A stretch of 64,000 nt of DNA from Desulfurellaceae bacterium bin18 (GTDB lineage: Bacteria > Desulfobacterota > Binatia > Bin18). Below are positions 42,362-50,871 of this stretch, in pieces. The number at the start of each line of letters is the position of its first letter. Position 1 is the stretch's first letter. The translations under genes and the position numbers were made by a program. The stretch covers positions 1-64,000 of the forward strand of contig MPMI01000029.1 in NCBI GenBank assembly GCA_002238415.1, read 5' to 3'. The notes below the pieces were generated by a model, which did not search any database, was not told the origin of the DNA, and was given only the letters and a program-made list of their open reading frames with translations.

Positions 42362-43642
42362 TTACCGTCCGGGGAACCGTTCGCGCAGCCAGTCCACAAT
42401 CACTTTCATTGTCGCGTCGCGCCCGCCGTGGTCGGGCTGCGACGCGAGCGGGAAACCAAAGTGATCGGCGTCCACATGCGCCAGGTGTTTGTCGTCAGCC
42501 GGCGAGTGTTGATAGACGGCCTCTGACTCCTGCGGGTAAATGGCGTGATCTCCGGTGTGATTTACGACCAGGGTCGGCAGGCTGAGGTGGGCCATATTGT
42601 CGAGCACGGCCGCTCGCGACGACTGGCCCGACCAGGTGCTCAGCCAGGCGCGCGGCGTCTGGTATTTGGCAAAGCCGGCCTCAAGATAGTTAAACAGGTC
42701 CGGCCGTGGCGACCAGAGCGAGCCATAATCACGCGCTGAGGGATGAATCGACGGGTCCGTATAGGCAAGATGCGCCTCCGTGCGGTGAATCTCCATATAG
42801 CGCCCGACGAGAGCCCGCCGGCTGAGAAAAGCCCTCCGCTCAAGCGGCTGGTCGTCAAAGTCCGGCTGTCGAATCTGCTCTTGAAAATAGCGTTGTTCGT
42901 CCACATAGCGACGGGCGATGGCGTCAATCCGCTGCACCCGCTGCACCTGAGCGGCCCGGTAGCGTGTGATAAACTCGGCGCTGTACGCGCTGGGCTGTGG
43001 TGGCTCACAAAAGCCATTGGCCGGATGATACATATCCAGGCTGGGATCGCAGGAGAGCGGGTCGTCCTCATCCGTTACGGAGGGGTCGATTGCGCCTTCC
43101 AGGAATTTTCCCTCTCCAAGGTGGGCTGCCAGAAAAACCATCCCGTCTACGCCCGGCAGTTGAAATCGGTTCAGATCGTACGGGTCGCCCGCCGGAGTTG
43201 TTGTCAGCCGGTCCGGCGGGGCGGTAGAGGCCTGGGCTAGATAAAAGGCGTATAGGGAACCGCCGCCACTATTGCCGATCAGCACGATCCGCTCAAAGCC
43301 CCGCTCTTCTCTGAGGTAGCGCAGACTGGCGGCGACATCCAGCAACAGCATTTCGTGGATACAGGCAATATCGTTGCTGGGCCAGCGACTTTCCTGGCCA
43401 AACGCGGCATACCCACCGTCAAGCAGATAGGGAATAGCATAGTGGCGGCTCATGTCGGCCCGCGGGTGCATCAGACACACCACGGTTTTCTCTCCGCCAC
43501 GGGTATATAGGACGCCTTTTGATTCACCCCGGTCTTCCGCGGTGAACGGAATAACCTCGACGTTTGTGGGTGACGAGAGCGTCTCAAACGAAATCAGGCT
43601 GAGGCCCTGGGCCGAATAGCGCGGGATACGGGCGAGTGCCAT
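42362..43642 (-). CDS. Alpha/beta hydrolase
   Basis: The protein has 426 residues. The nucleophile elbow is GNSGGGS, with the acid in HTGDHAIYP and the histidine in DADHFGFP. EVIPFTAEDRGESKGVLYTRG and VVCLMHPRADMSRHYAIPYL show the entry of the fold. A long helical cap (about 200-310) is unusual and would shape a large substrate pocket. No signal peptide. Probably an esterase, thioesterase or polyketide-type hydrolase; substrate unknown. It is divergent from the SirB1-like gene across a 200-bp region. Confidence 0.85.
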   Translation of the reverse strand: MALARIPRYSAQGLSLISFETLSSPTNVEVIPFTAEDRGESKGVLYTRGGEKTVVCLMHPRADMSRHYAIPYLLDGGYAAFGQESRWPSNDIACIHEMLLLDVAASLRYLREERGFERIVLIGNSGGGSLYAFYLAQASTAPPDRLTTTPAGDPYDLNRFQLPGVDGMVFLAAHLGEGKFLEGAIDPSVTDEDDPLSCDPSLDMYHPANGFCEPPQPSAYSAEFITRYRAAQVQRVQRIDAIARRYVDEQRYFQEQIRQPDFDDQPLERRAFLSRRALVGRYMEIHRTEAHLAYTDPSIHPSARDYGSLWSPRPDLFNYLEAGFAKYQTPRAWLSTWSGQSSRAAVLDNMAHLSLPTLVVNHTGDHAIYPQESEAVYQHSPADDKHLAHVDADHFGFPLASQPDHGGRDATMKVIVDWLRERFPGR

Positions 43643-43842
43643 AGTCGGTCTTCCTTTCTCACACAGCCTCCCGAGACATAGAAGACCTCGCTCCGCTTGT
43701 CAAAACACGTGTGCTGCCGGGCCGGGGCAAACCTACCCCGGCCCTTCGGGCCATGAGGGACAATGAGGAGAGTGTGTACGGATTCTTCCTTGCACCCCTG
43801 CCCTTTTCCGGGCAGTATAAGGCGCAAGGAAGAGAGGTTTGT

Positions 43843-44676
43843 ATGGCGACACCGGCACGTGAACGTTTCACCGCTCTTGTCTCAGGACCCGAAGCAGAAC
43901 TGGACCTTGCCGAAGCCGCCCTCCTGATCGCCCAGGAAGAACAGCCGGATCTCGACGTTGCCCACTACTTGAAACGTCTCGACCAGCTCGCAGACACGGT
44001 ACGGGCCAAGCTGCCCGAGTCCCCTACCCCCCAGGACCGGATTCAGGCCCTCAACACCCATCTCTTTTTTGAGGAGGGTCTGAGGGGCAATGCCGGCGAG
44101 TATTATGACCCGCGCAACAGCTTTCTGAATGAAGTCCTGGAGCGGAAGACCGGTATCCCGATCACCCTGTCCGTTCTGTATATGGAGGTGGGCCGGCGCC
44201 TGGGCCTGTCCCTGGCTGGGGTTGGATTTCCGGGACATTTCCTGGTCAAGTATGTCGGCCCGGATGAAGAGCAGATTCTCGACCCGTTTGCTGGCGGGGC
44301 AGCAGTAACCGAAGAGCAACTCGCCGCAAAACTCAAGAGCATGTATGGGGACAATAATCCCTTTGTGGCCCAAATCCCTCAGTTGCTTACCCCGGCAACG
44401 AAAAAAGAAATCCTCATCCGCATGCTCCGCAACCTGAAAGGCGTCTATCTGCAAAAGGGCGATTTTGAACGGGCCCTCAGCATTATTGACCGGATTCTTT
44501 TGCTGGCACCGGATTTTGCCATGGAGATACGTGATCGCGGAGCCGTTCAGCAACGCTTGGGCCGCATGCAGGGTGCTGTCCGCGACTTCAAGAAATATCT
44601 GCAACTGGCACCCAAGGCCGAAGATGCGGCAAACATCCGCGCCCTTATCCAGCGCTCGGTCGCCCAGTTAAACTGA
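43843..44676 (+). CDS. SirB1 family transglutaminase-like/TPR protein
   Basis: The protein has 277 residues from ATG 43843, preceded by AGAGAGG. The core is RIQALNTHLFFEEGLRGN, YDPRNSFLNEVLERKTGIPITLSVLY, GVGFPGHFLVKYVG and ILDPFAGG. The C-terminus has TPR-like helices (YLQKGDFERALSIIDRILLLAPDFAMEIRDRG). SirB1 relatives lack a proven catalytic activity; a role in protein interactions is likely. The Nudix gene follows after four bases, so both are in one operon. Confidence 0.85.
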   Translation: MATPARERFTALVSGPEAELDLAEAALLIAQEEQPDLDVAHYLKRLDQLADTVRAKLPESPTPQDRIQALNTHLFFEEGLRGNAGEYYDPRNSFLNEVLERKTGIPITLSVLYMEVGRRLGLSLAGVGFPGHFLVKYVGPDEEQILDPFAGGAAVTEEQLAAKLKSMYGDNNPFVAQIPQLLTPATKKEILIRMLRNLKGVYLQKGDFERALSIIDRILLLAPDFAMEIRDRGAVQQRLGRMQGAVRDFKKYLQLAPKAEDAANIRALIQRSVAQLN

Positions 44677-44680
44677 GATA

Positions 44681-45109
44681 ATGGCCAATGCCATTCGGCC
44701 TGTTCGCGTCTCAGCCGGTCTCGTGACTCGCTCCACCCGGCTGCTTATCTGCCGGCGGCGCAGAGATGCCCTGCACGCCCTGAAATGGGAATTCCCCGGC
44801 GGTAAAGTCAAAGACGGCGAAGATGAGGCGGCCTGCCTGCTGCGCGAGCTGGAGGAAGAACTCGGCATTCAGGCCACCGTGGGAGAAGAACTCCACCGGA
44901 CCAGTCATGCCTATCCGAATGGCCGGAGCGTGGCGCTGACCTTTTTCCATGTTCCCGCCTACCACGGCGCTCTGGCCAATAATGTTTTTGAGACCTTCGC
45001 CTGGGTAGAACCGACACAGCTCCTCGACTACGACTTTCTTGAGGGCAATATCGCCTTTGTCACCAGCCTGGCGCAGGGCCGGTGGAGTCATATTTTCTCC
45101 ACCGGCTGA
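44681..45109 (+). CDS. Nudix hydrolase (MutT-like)
   Basis: The protein has 142 residues with a perfect Nudix box from Gly41 to Ile63 (GKVKDGED...RELEEELGI). WEFPGGKVKDGE and the small size fit MutT-type 8-oxo-dGTP diphosphatases that clean the nucleotide pool; the substrate is not certain. It starts four bases after the SirB1-like gene. Its last codons form one arm of a hairpin that may end transcription. Confidence 0.9.
   Translation: MANAIRPVRVSAGLVTRSTRLLICRRRRDALHALKWEFPGGKVKDGEDEAACLLRELEEELGIQATVGEELHRTSHAYPNGRSVALTFFHVPAYHGALANNVFETFAWVEPTQLLDYDFLEGNIAFVTSLAQGRWSHIFSTG
45078..45106. terminator. Hairpin at the convergent end of the Nudix and ychF genes
   Basis: A perfect 10-bp stem GCCGGTGGAG / CTCCACCGGC closes a 9-nt T-rich loop (TCATATTTT). 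It covers the last codons of the Nudix gene and lies 47 bp from the ychF stop, so it could serve both strands. There is no clear U tract. Confidence 0.5.
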
Positions 45110-45152
45110 GACGCGGTGTTCCACCCTGCACTCTTTCGGCGCAGGCTCCGTC

Positions 45153-46199
45153 TCACACCTTGAACCGGAAATGGACCACGTCGCCATCCTGCATGACGTA
45201 TTCTTTGCCTTCGAGCCGCATTTTTCCCGCGTCCCGACAACCTGATTCCCCGCCGTATTCGATATACGCCTCGTAGGCGATGACTTCGGCTCGAATAAAG
45301 CCGCGTTCAATATCCGAATGAATTTTTCCTGCGGCTTTGATAGCCGCCAGGCCGCGTTCTATGGTCCAGGCGCGGGCTTCCATCGGCCCTGCGGTGAAAA
45401 AGCTCATGAGGTTCAGCATCCGATAGGCATACTGAATAAACCGATCCCGTGCCGACTCCTCCACGCCGAGGTCGGCCAGGAAGAGGCCGCGTTCGTCTTC
45501 CTCCAGCTCGGCGATTTCCATCTCTACCTTGCCGCAGATGGGCACGGCGGTGAGCCCCTGTTCCTCAATATAGGACGCAACTTCCTGCGGCACTGCGGCA
45601 TGCATCTCTTCTTCTGCTCGGTTATAGACAATCAGCAGAGGTTTTTGACTCAGAAAGGCAAAGCCCGACAGGAGCATTTCTTCTTCGGGCAGAAACGTTT
45701 CGTTCCGCAAGGGCCGCTCGACTTCGAGCACGGCCTGGCATTTCTCCAGCAACTCGCGTTCGCGCTCCTTGCCCCTTTCCTTGCGCAGCCGTTCCAAGCG
45801 TTTCTCAATCACTCCCATATCAGCCAGAATCAATTCTGACTGAAAGTCCCGTAAGGCACGGAGAGGGTCGGCCGGGGCAGTCGCCAGCGGGTCGTCAAAG
45901 GCGCGCACCACCTGCGTCAGGGCTTCGACCTCGCGCATCTGAGTCAGCGAGCGCGTATCCAGCGCGGCCTTGCGTTCGGCCGAGGGTGGAAAGTCGAGAA
46001 ACGTCACTTCCGCGTATTTTTTCCGGTCGGGCTGAACGATCTCGGCCAAGGCATCAACCCTGGGGTCGGGAACTTTGACCACGGCAATCGCGGCATCGCG
46101 TTTGGTTTCAAAGCTGCCGACCTCGGCGCTCATGCCGGTCAGGGCGTTAAAGATGGTGGTTTTTCCCGAACGAGCAAATCCAACTAAACCGACTTTCAT
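45153..46199 (-). CDS. ychF: YchF/OLA1-type GTPase-like ATPase
   Basis: The protein has 348 residues from ATG 46199. P-loop: VGLVGFARSGKTTIFNALTG. VTFLDFPPSAER takes the place of the usual DxPG loop, and YNRAEEE the G4 loop. The helical domain and C-terminal TGS domain (FFTAGPMEARAWTIERGLAAIKAAGKIHSDIERGF and VMQDGDVVHFRF) are complete. YchF proteins bind ribosomes and prefer ATP. G3 and G4 diverge more than usual, so it may be a paralogue and not the canonical housekeeping copy. Overlong upstream readings are rejected. Confidence 0.88.
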   Translation of the reverse strand: MKVGLVGFARSGKTTIFNALTGMSAEVGSFETKRDAAIAVVKVPDPRVDALAEIVQPDRKKYAEVTFLDFPPSAERKAALDTRSLTQMREVEALTQVVRAFDDPLATAPADPLRALRDFQSELILADMGVIEKRLERLRKERGKERERELLEKCQAVLEVERPLRNETFLPEEEMLLSGFAFLSQKPLLIVYNRAEEEMHAAVPQEVASYIEEQGLTAVPICGKVEMEIAELEEDERGLFLADLGVEESARDRFIQYAYRMLNLMSFFTAGPMEARAWTIERGLAAIKAAGKIHSDIERGFIRAEVIAYEAYIEYGGESGCRDAGKMRLEGKEYVMQDGDVVHFRFKV

Positions 46200-46251
46200 G
46201 GGTCGGAGTCTAGCAGCTTCGCCGGGATGGATCATCCGGCCCGGTGAGGCG

Positions 46252-47334
46252 CTAGCGACGAAACTCTTGAATGGACGTGGCCGGCCGGCCGTCTTTGAGG
46301 GCAATCTGGCGGGTCACGGAGCGGGTCATGGCCCCGAACGTGGGCATCCAGCACGAGTGGCGACCCGGACCACCGACGACAAGAACCATGAGCCGTTCCG
46401 GCTTGCGAATCAGCGGGATGGCGTCCGCGTCGGGAAAGGCATCATCCGGAGTAAACCCCATACCGATCATACCGCCCGCCTCCCATTGTTCGCGCGGCAC
46501 CCGGGCGTGCTCAAAAACATAGGTGCGGATATCATCTTTTGAGATGCCGTCTCGGGCCAGGATATCGGCGTGCTCGGGTCCAAGCCCGAGAATCGGCTCA
46601 CCAAACGCGTAGGCATTATTCGAGCCCATGCCGGCCATGGTGCTGGCAATGGTCGTCAGAATCCCAGGTGCAGCACTGCTGATGTGGTCGTTGATGTTAT
46701 GCGGCCCTTCCGCTCCGCAGACCGTGACCGTGCTGGTCGCCGCCGCAAATCCGCGTTCGACGTGTAGCGGTCCCCAGGGATTTTCCTCTTCGTTCTCGGC
46801 AATACAATAGCTGTATTTTGAGGGCTGGCCCTGAGTTGAGCGGTCCAGCATGCCCGGCGTTCCCCCGCCGATATTAAGGAGGACCAGACGAATCGCTCGC
46901 CCGATCGTAGCGTTTGGTCGCCAGCCCTGGCCAAAGGCATTATAGCGAGAGTTGACACCGATCTCAGCCGCAATCGGGCCGTTGAGAATCAGCAGCGGCG
47001 CGCAGGGGTGGGTCGTGCTCTGGACTCCGTAGAGATTGAACGGGCCTTCGAGCAGCGCCTCAACCGCGGCAATAATGACCGGAAAGTATTCGGGCACACA
47101 GCCGGCCATGATCGCGTTCACGGCGAGTTTTTCCAGGGTGGCTATGCCGTATTTTGGCGGGATCGGCCCCAGTACGTCTTGGGGGCTGCGATCCGTCCAG
47201 GCCAGTATCTTTTCCACCCGCTCGGGTGTAGGCGGGATGATCGGCAGCCCATCCGTCCAGCCCTGGTCGTAAAACCAGTCGTTGACGGATTCGAGAGAAT
47301 CGTCCAGGGAGATTTTGTCTGATTGGAAATCCAT
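46252..47334 (-). CDS. Large partner protein of the UGSC selenoprotein, function unknown
   Basis: The protein has 360 residues from ATG 47334. GWTDGLPIIPPTPERVEKIL, AVNAIMAGCVPEYFPVIIAAVEALL and LNGPIAAEIGVNSRYNAFGQG correspond line by line to the C-terminal domain of the fused selenoprotein at 14048-15751. The C-terminus has TMAGMGSNNAYAFGEP, then GPGRHSCWMPTFG. Several conserved Cys and His could bind metal or take part in redox. No known domain is recognised. It follows the separate UGSC selenoprotein gene on the same strand, so both parts probably form one enzyme. Confidence 0.8.
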   Translation of the reverse strand: MDFQSDKISLDDSLESVNDWFYDQGWTDGLPIIPPTPERVEKILAWTDRSPQDVLGPIPPKYGIATLEKLAVNAIMAGCVPEYFPVIIAAVEALLEGPFNLYGVQSTTHPCAPLLILNGPIAAEIGVNSRYNAFGQGWRPNATIGRAIRLVLLNIGGGTPGMLDRSTQGQPSKYSYCIAENEEENPWGPLHVERGFAAATSTVTVCGAEGPHNINDHISSAAPGILTTIASTMAGMGSNNAYAFGEPILGLGPEHADILARDGISKDDIRTYVFEHARVPREQWEAGGMIGMGFTPDDAFPDADAIPLIRKPERLMVLVVGGPGRHSCWMPTFGAMTRSVTRQIALKDGRPATSIQEFRR

Positions 47335-47356
47335 TACGCCATTGCTCCCTCTTACT

Positions 47357-47379
47357 CCCTCTCCCCTGGAGGGAGAGGG
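47357..47379. repeat. REP-like palindrome
   Basis: CCCTCTCCC-CTGGA-GGGAGAGGG is a perfect 9-bp stem followed by GCTGGGGTGAGGG. This palindrome with its GC-rich tail is a very widespread bacterial intergenic repeat. It stands just upstream of the ATG of the large partner gene. Confidence 0.8.
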
Positions 47380-47390
47380 CTGGGGTGAGG

Positions 47391-47622
47391 GGGCCGATAA
47401 GGGGCTGATTACGCCGACACCCGCTCGATCTTTTTTTCCATCGGCTTTTGGAAACGCCCCCGGTATGCGTCGGCCCACTGCTCCGCCGGCGGGGGCCGGA
47501 GGGGCGGTGGGGGGGGGGGGCCCGATAAGGGGCTGATTACGCCGACACCCGCTCGATCTTTTTTTCCATCGGCTTGAGAAACCGCCCGCGATATGCGTCG
47601 GCCAACTGCTCAGCCGGCTGGG
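47391..47622 (-). repeat. Diverged tandem copy of the selenoprotein gene end, with a G12 run
   Basis: About 100 bases (47391-47491) repeat 47519-47622, the 3' end of the UGSC gene. The relic encodes PAEQWADAYRGRFQKPMEKK and then IERVSA-stop. The living gene reads PAEQLADAYRGRFLKPMEKK with the same ending. The two differ at several silent and two amino-acid positions. Between the copies is a run of 12 G (47509-47520). It is either the tail of a deleted paralogue or an old duplication. Confidence 0.8.
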
Positions 47623-48136
47623 TCAGAATGGCCAGAATTTCATCCGCCACAGCTACGGCTTTGGCCTGTACCACCTGCGGCGTATTGCCGGCCAGGGGAT
47701 GGGGAATCACAGCAATGGGCACACTGCTCATACCCAGAGTGCGGGACTCGGCCCGGCCGAGCGGTGCAAACTCGTCGCTGCAAATGATAGCGGTTGGAAC
47801 GCCCTGCTTTTCCAGTTCAATGGTGTCGTGGAGCCCCCACGACGTGCATGAGCCTCAATCGCCTATGGCCGCGACAACCACATCACAGGTTGACAGGCGG
47901 GCCATGACCTCTTTGGGTGCGCCGAGTGAGGCATTTTTTTCACCTTTAATAACGACAAAATCTCCGCAGCGTTCGTGCAGCAGCGCTTCCACCTGTTCGA
48001 GCAGCAGGCCGGCGTTAGCCTTGCGGTTATTCAGAAAGCCGATTGTTTTCCCTTGTAAGTTACGGTCTCGTCGGGCAAGTGGCAGATCACCGACTTGCGC
48101 TTCTCCAACCGGACTGAGGACTTCAATCTGTCCCAT
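47537..48136 (-). CDS. UGSC-family selenoprotein, stand-alone form
   Basis: Read with TGA 47855-47857 as selenocysteine the product has 199 residues, Sec at 94. ATG 48136 has AGGAGG five bases upstream. GKTIGFLNNRKANAGLLLEQ leads to VVVAAIGD-U-GSCTSWGLHD and then GVPTAIICSDEF. The frame is open throughout apart from the TGA. Without Sec it would be called as a 95-residue stub and a 64-residue remnant. The UxxC pair is an expected redox centre; the reaction is unknown. The separate large partner is downstream and two tiny membrane proteins are upstream on the same strand. Confidence 0.86.
47825..47857 (-). promoter_or_regulatory. SECIS-like hairpin after UGA (UGSC locus 2)
   Basis: Exactly 11 bases after the TGA comes GTCGTGG-GGGCT-CCACGAC (47843-47825), a perfect 7-bp stem with a 5-nt loop. 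The 11-base distance equals that described for the formate dehydrogenase SECIS of E. coli. Confidence 0.75.
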
Positions 48137-48156
48137 ACGCACCTCCTACAATGATT

Positions 48157-48246
48157 TCACGGTCTTGTCAGTCTCCAGACAAACACCCCAATGGTCGCCA
48201 AGATCGCCAGCCCGACACCTGCGGCAAAAATCTCTATCCCAGTCAT
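48157..48246 (-). CDS. Tiny membrane protein (29 aa)
   Basis: ATG 48244-48246 has AAGGAG at six bases spacing and overlaps the TGA of the upstream small gene as ATGA. The product begins MTGIEIFAAGVGLAILATIG and is a single membrane helix with a basic end (WRLTRP). It lies 20 bp before the UGSC selenoprotein. Too short for family assignment. The strong ribosome site and coupling speak for a real gene. Confidence 0.6.
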   Translation of the reverse strand: MTGIEIFAAGVGLAILATIGVFVWRLTRP

Positions 48247-48410
48247 GCTGTCTCCTTAATCTCCTCGACGAGTTGCTGCGTCCGAACGCGTTGTCTCCAG
48301 CCCGCAACCGCCAGACCAAGGGTGACGAGTAGACCGCCTACGGCCGATATCAATCGTAAAACGGCTATTCTTTTCTCTTGAGGTGAACAGAGTCGAGCGT
48401 TGATAGCCAC
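48243..48410 (-). CDS. Small membrane protein (about 55 aa) before the UGSC locus
   Basis: From GTG 48408-48410 the frame gives a basic N-terminus (SPQEKRIAVLRLI), one membrane helix (AVGGLLVTLGLAVAGW) and a charged tail (RQRVRTQQLVEEIKETA). The exact start is uncertain, as there is no good ribosome site and a TTG further in is possible. Coupled by ATGA to the 29-residue gene. Together they may anchor the UGSC enzyme to the membrane (inference). Confidence 0.5.
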   Translation of the reverse strand: MAINARLCSPQEKRIAVLRLISAVGGLLVTLGLAVAGWRQRVRTQQLVEEIKETA

Positions 48411-48488
48411 TCTAGTCCAACCCTCTTGCCCGCGCAATGGAACGCCGGGTACAGTTTTGGCCACCAAAAATGAAGAGAGTGTATCCTC

Positions 48489-49094
48489 ATGGTGAACGTC
48501 AAAATCCCGATCTACTACGATTATGCCTCTTCCCTCAGCTATATCGCCAAGCGTGTGATGGAACAGCTCGACGGTCAGCTCGCAATCGAGTTGGTGTGGA
48601 AAGGCGTAAATATCGCCCGCCGGCATAAGGGCTGGAAAAATGGAGAAGTGGTCGGAGATGACGCCAAAGGAAAAATTGTCCGCATCTCGCGCGAAACCGG
48701 CGTCCCGCTACGCATCCCGGCAAAATGGCTGGACTCGACCTACGCCTTGGAAGCGGCCGAATTCGCCAAAGACCGCGACCTGTTTGCCGCCTACCACGAA
48801 GCGGTTTTTGTAGCTGCGTTTGAGGAAGAGCAGGATATTGGCGATCTGTCTGTTTTGCTCGGCGTAGCAGAACAGGTGGGTTTACCCGAGGCTGAATTGG
48901 AACAGTCGCTCCAGTCCGGCGAGCTGACCCAGCGGGTCCGGGCAACCGAACAAGAAGCCGCCAGGTTTGGTGTGGTCGGGTATCCCACCTTTCTGCTCGG
49001 CGAGTTCCCGCTCATCGGCATCCAGCCCGCGGAAACCATGCGCCTGCTGATTCAGCGCTATGTTGATAAGGCGCGGGGGCAGGTGGGGCATTAG
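48489..49094 (+). CDS. DsbA-family / HCCA-isomerase-like thioredoxin-fold protein
   Basis: The protein has 201 residues. [20 protein letters not shown] opens a thioredoxin fold in which the CxxC is replaced by ASSLSY. The inserted helical domain and [27 protein letters not shown] with the cis-Pro loop are standard. This matches 2-hydroxychromene-2-carboxylate isomerase and FrnE-like proteins, not disulfide oxidases. No signal peptide, so cytoplasmic. It is divergent from the small membrane genes and UGSC locus, possibly sharing regulation. Confidence 0.85.
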   Translation: MVNVKIPIYYDYASSLSYIAKRVMEQLDGQLAIELVWKGVNIARRHKGWKNGEVVGDDAKGKIVRISRETGVPLRIPAKWLDSTYALEAAEFAKDRDLFAAYHEAVFVAAFEEEQDIGDLSVLLGVAEQVGLPEAELEQSLQSGELTQRVRATEQEAARFGVVGYPTFLLGEFPLIGIQPAETMRLLIQRYVDKARGQVGH

Positions 49095-49102
49095 TAGGGT
49101 AG

Positions 49103-49882
49103 TCAGAACTGAACCGAGAACCCCTCACGTTCGTCGTTCTCTTTGTCAATCACGGAAGTGCGGGCGGAAGAGTAGTTTCCGACCGGATAGTAGAGAAACC
49201 CGGACGCACTTTGGCCGGGCTCGATAGTCATGTCCTGGAGCGCGCTGCCCCCGCCCGGTGAGGAGACCGGGGCAACCCGACCGCCACTTTCGGGCACCAG
49301 AAAAATCTTGCTGGCCTCTATTGCATACGGACGGGGCGTGTTGTTCTGGACCGTCACCCGCACGGGCAAAATCCCACCCGCCTGCATATCGCTGCCCAGG
49401 ATATTCTGCGATTCAAAATTATTGAGCGGCACAATGGTCAGTTGGAGGGTGCCGGTTTCAGGGTTCGCGGTTTCATACGCCTCGCGCCGCTGGACCATTT
49501 GATACGTCATGGGAAAGCTGTTCACAAAATGGTGCGGACGCTCAACCGCACCAATCAGCGACGGCATATTAACCGCGTTCCGGGCGTCAATCGTGGCACT
49601 GTTATCGGTACACGTAATGGTGACTACGCCATCAGTCGCGTTTTCCTTGGTTGCCGAGATGCGCCCCGCCTGCCCCGGTCGTGCCAGGTTGTATTCGGCG
49701 ATGGTGTAGCCCATGGTCTGGACGGCTTTATAGACCAGCCGGTTCGCCTCTTCACAGGACGTTGCCGTCAGTTTGGGCTTTTCTCGCACCACCCGAGGCG
49801 GCGTCTTTTGTGCGGCACAACTGACGATAAAAACCGAGAGGGCAGCCGCAATCAGGTGAATGGGACGGACGGTCATCTTCAT
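49103..49882 (-). CDS. Lipoprotein of unknown function
   Basis: The protein has 259 residues. The signal peptide ends in a lipobox (SVFIVSCAAQ), so it is predicted to be lipid-anchored. After a basic linker comes a domain with TSCEEANRLVYKAVQTMGYTI and VVTITC. A beta-rich C-terminal domain (LPVRVTVQNNTPRPYAIEAS, FLVPESGG, LYYPVGNYSSARTSV) follows. No named family is recognised. It is convergent with the DsbA-like gene at an 8-bp gap. Confidence 0.75.
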   Translation of the reverse strand: MKMTVRPIHLIAAALSVFIVSCAAQKTPPRVVREKPKLTATSCEEANRLVYKAVQTMGYTIAEYNLARPGQAGRISATKENATDGVVTITCTDNSATIDARNAVNMPSLIGAVERPHHFVNSFPMTYQMVQRREAYETANPETGTLQLTIVPLNNFESQNILGSDMQAGGILPVRVTVQNNTPRPYAIEASKIFLVPESGGRVAPVSSPGGGSALQDMTIEPGQSASGFLYYPVGNYSSARTSVIDKENDEREGFSVQF

Positions 49883-50054
49883 GGAACTTGCTCCTTGCAG
49901 TCGTGTCTGGATGGCGGGTATCCTACCATAGCGTCGGGGGGAGATCGACTGGAGGAGTCCCTCCGCCTACCCTTCCGGCAGGTCAGAAAAATCGATACAC
50001 TCCTGCCGGTTACGCGCTGCTCACAGCGCAGCCTATCTTGCGGAGGACAGATCG

Positions 50055-50843
50055 GTGGAATTCAAAGAGGTTGTTGGTCGCAGACGCTCAATTCGGTATT
50101 TCCTGCCGTGGCGGCCGGTGGAACGGGACAAAGTGCAGACGATTCTTGAGGCGGCGCGATTGGCGAGCCGAGCCGGGAACGCCGACTTTGCGCGGGCCAT
50201 CGTTGTCGAGCGGGATGCTCTCTCGAAGGCGGACCTTGCGTCGCTGACGCTACCGGTGAATGCCGGCATGATCGAAATGGCCCCCATCCATATCTACTGG
50301 TGGGGCGATCTCAAAGCCTTTGCCCGCGACATGCCCTCCCGAGCAGCGGAGCAGGTCGATATGGGCATCCTCAATATCAGTCATGGCTGGACGCATACCT
50401 TTATCAACGAAGTCGCCTACCCACAGGTCGTCCAGGCCTTCAGTTCTGACGAGGTGTTATGCGCCAAGGTGACGGGCTGTGAAGCGGGTCTGGCCATATC
50501 GCAGGCCCTCCTTGCCGCGGTCGATGAAGGACTGGGGACCATGCTGTGTACCTATCCTGAAGAACCCGCCCGCCAGGTGCTTGGGGTGCCGGACTCCTGG
50601 ACCTCGTTGTGGGTCCAGTTTGTCGGCTACCCGGCAGAGAGTTGGGAAGCCGGCGGCCAACGCCCCCGTCCTCCGCTGGGTGAACTGTTCCACGAGGGGA
50701 AGTATGGCCAGCCGTTTCGGGGTACAGAGGAAGGTGCCGCCCGGCTGCGGGCCGAGAAAATGATTCAGGACCCGGCGCCCTTCTCGTGGCGGAAAGAGGA
50801 AGTCCGGGCGGTGAGCCGGATGCTGGGCCTGCCGGAAGAATAG
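50055..50843 (+). CDS. Nitroreductase family protein, cassette copy 1
   Basis: The protein has 262 residues starting at GTG 50055, with GGAGG nine bases upstream. FMN-site motif: VVGRRRSIRYFLPWRPVERD. AARLASRAGNADFARAIVVE and EAGLAISQALLAAVDEGLGTML are typical. Members reduce nitro groups, quinones or flavins, or dehalogenate, with NAD(P)H. The active substrate is unknown. Followed after 28 bp by a small helical protein, and then by a second copy of this two-gene set. Confidence 0.88.
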   Translation: MEFKEVVGRRRSIRYFLPWRPVERDKVQTILEAARLASRAGNADFARAIVVERDALSKADLASLTLPVNAGMIEMAPIHIYWWGDLKAFARDMPSRAAEQVDMGILNISHGWTHTFINEVAYPQVVQAFSSDEVLCAKVTGCEAGLAISQALLAAVDEGLGTMLCTYPEEPARQVLGVPDSWTSLWVQFVGYPAESWEAGGQRPRPPLGELFHEGKYGQPFRGTEEGAARLRAEKMIQDPAPFSWRKEEVRAVSRMLGLPEE

Positions 50844-50871
50844 CCGGAAGATATAGAAGGACACGCACACG

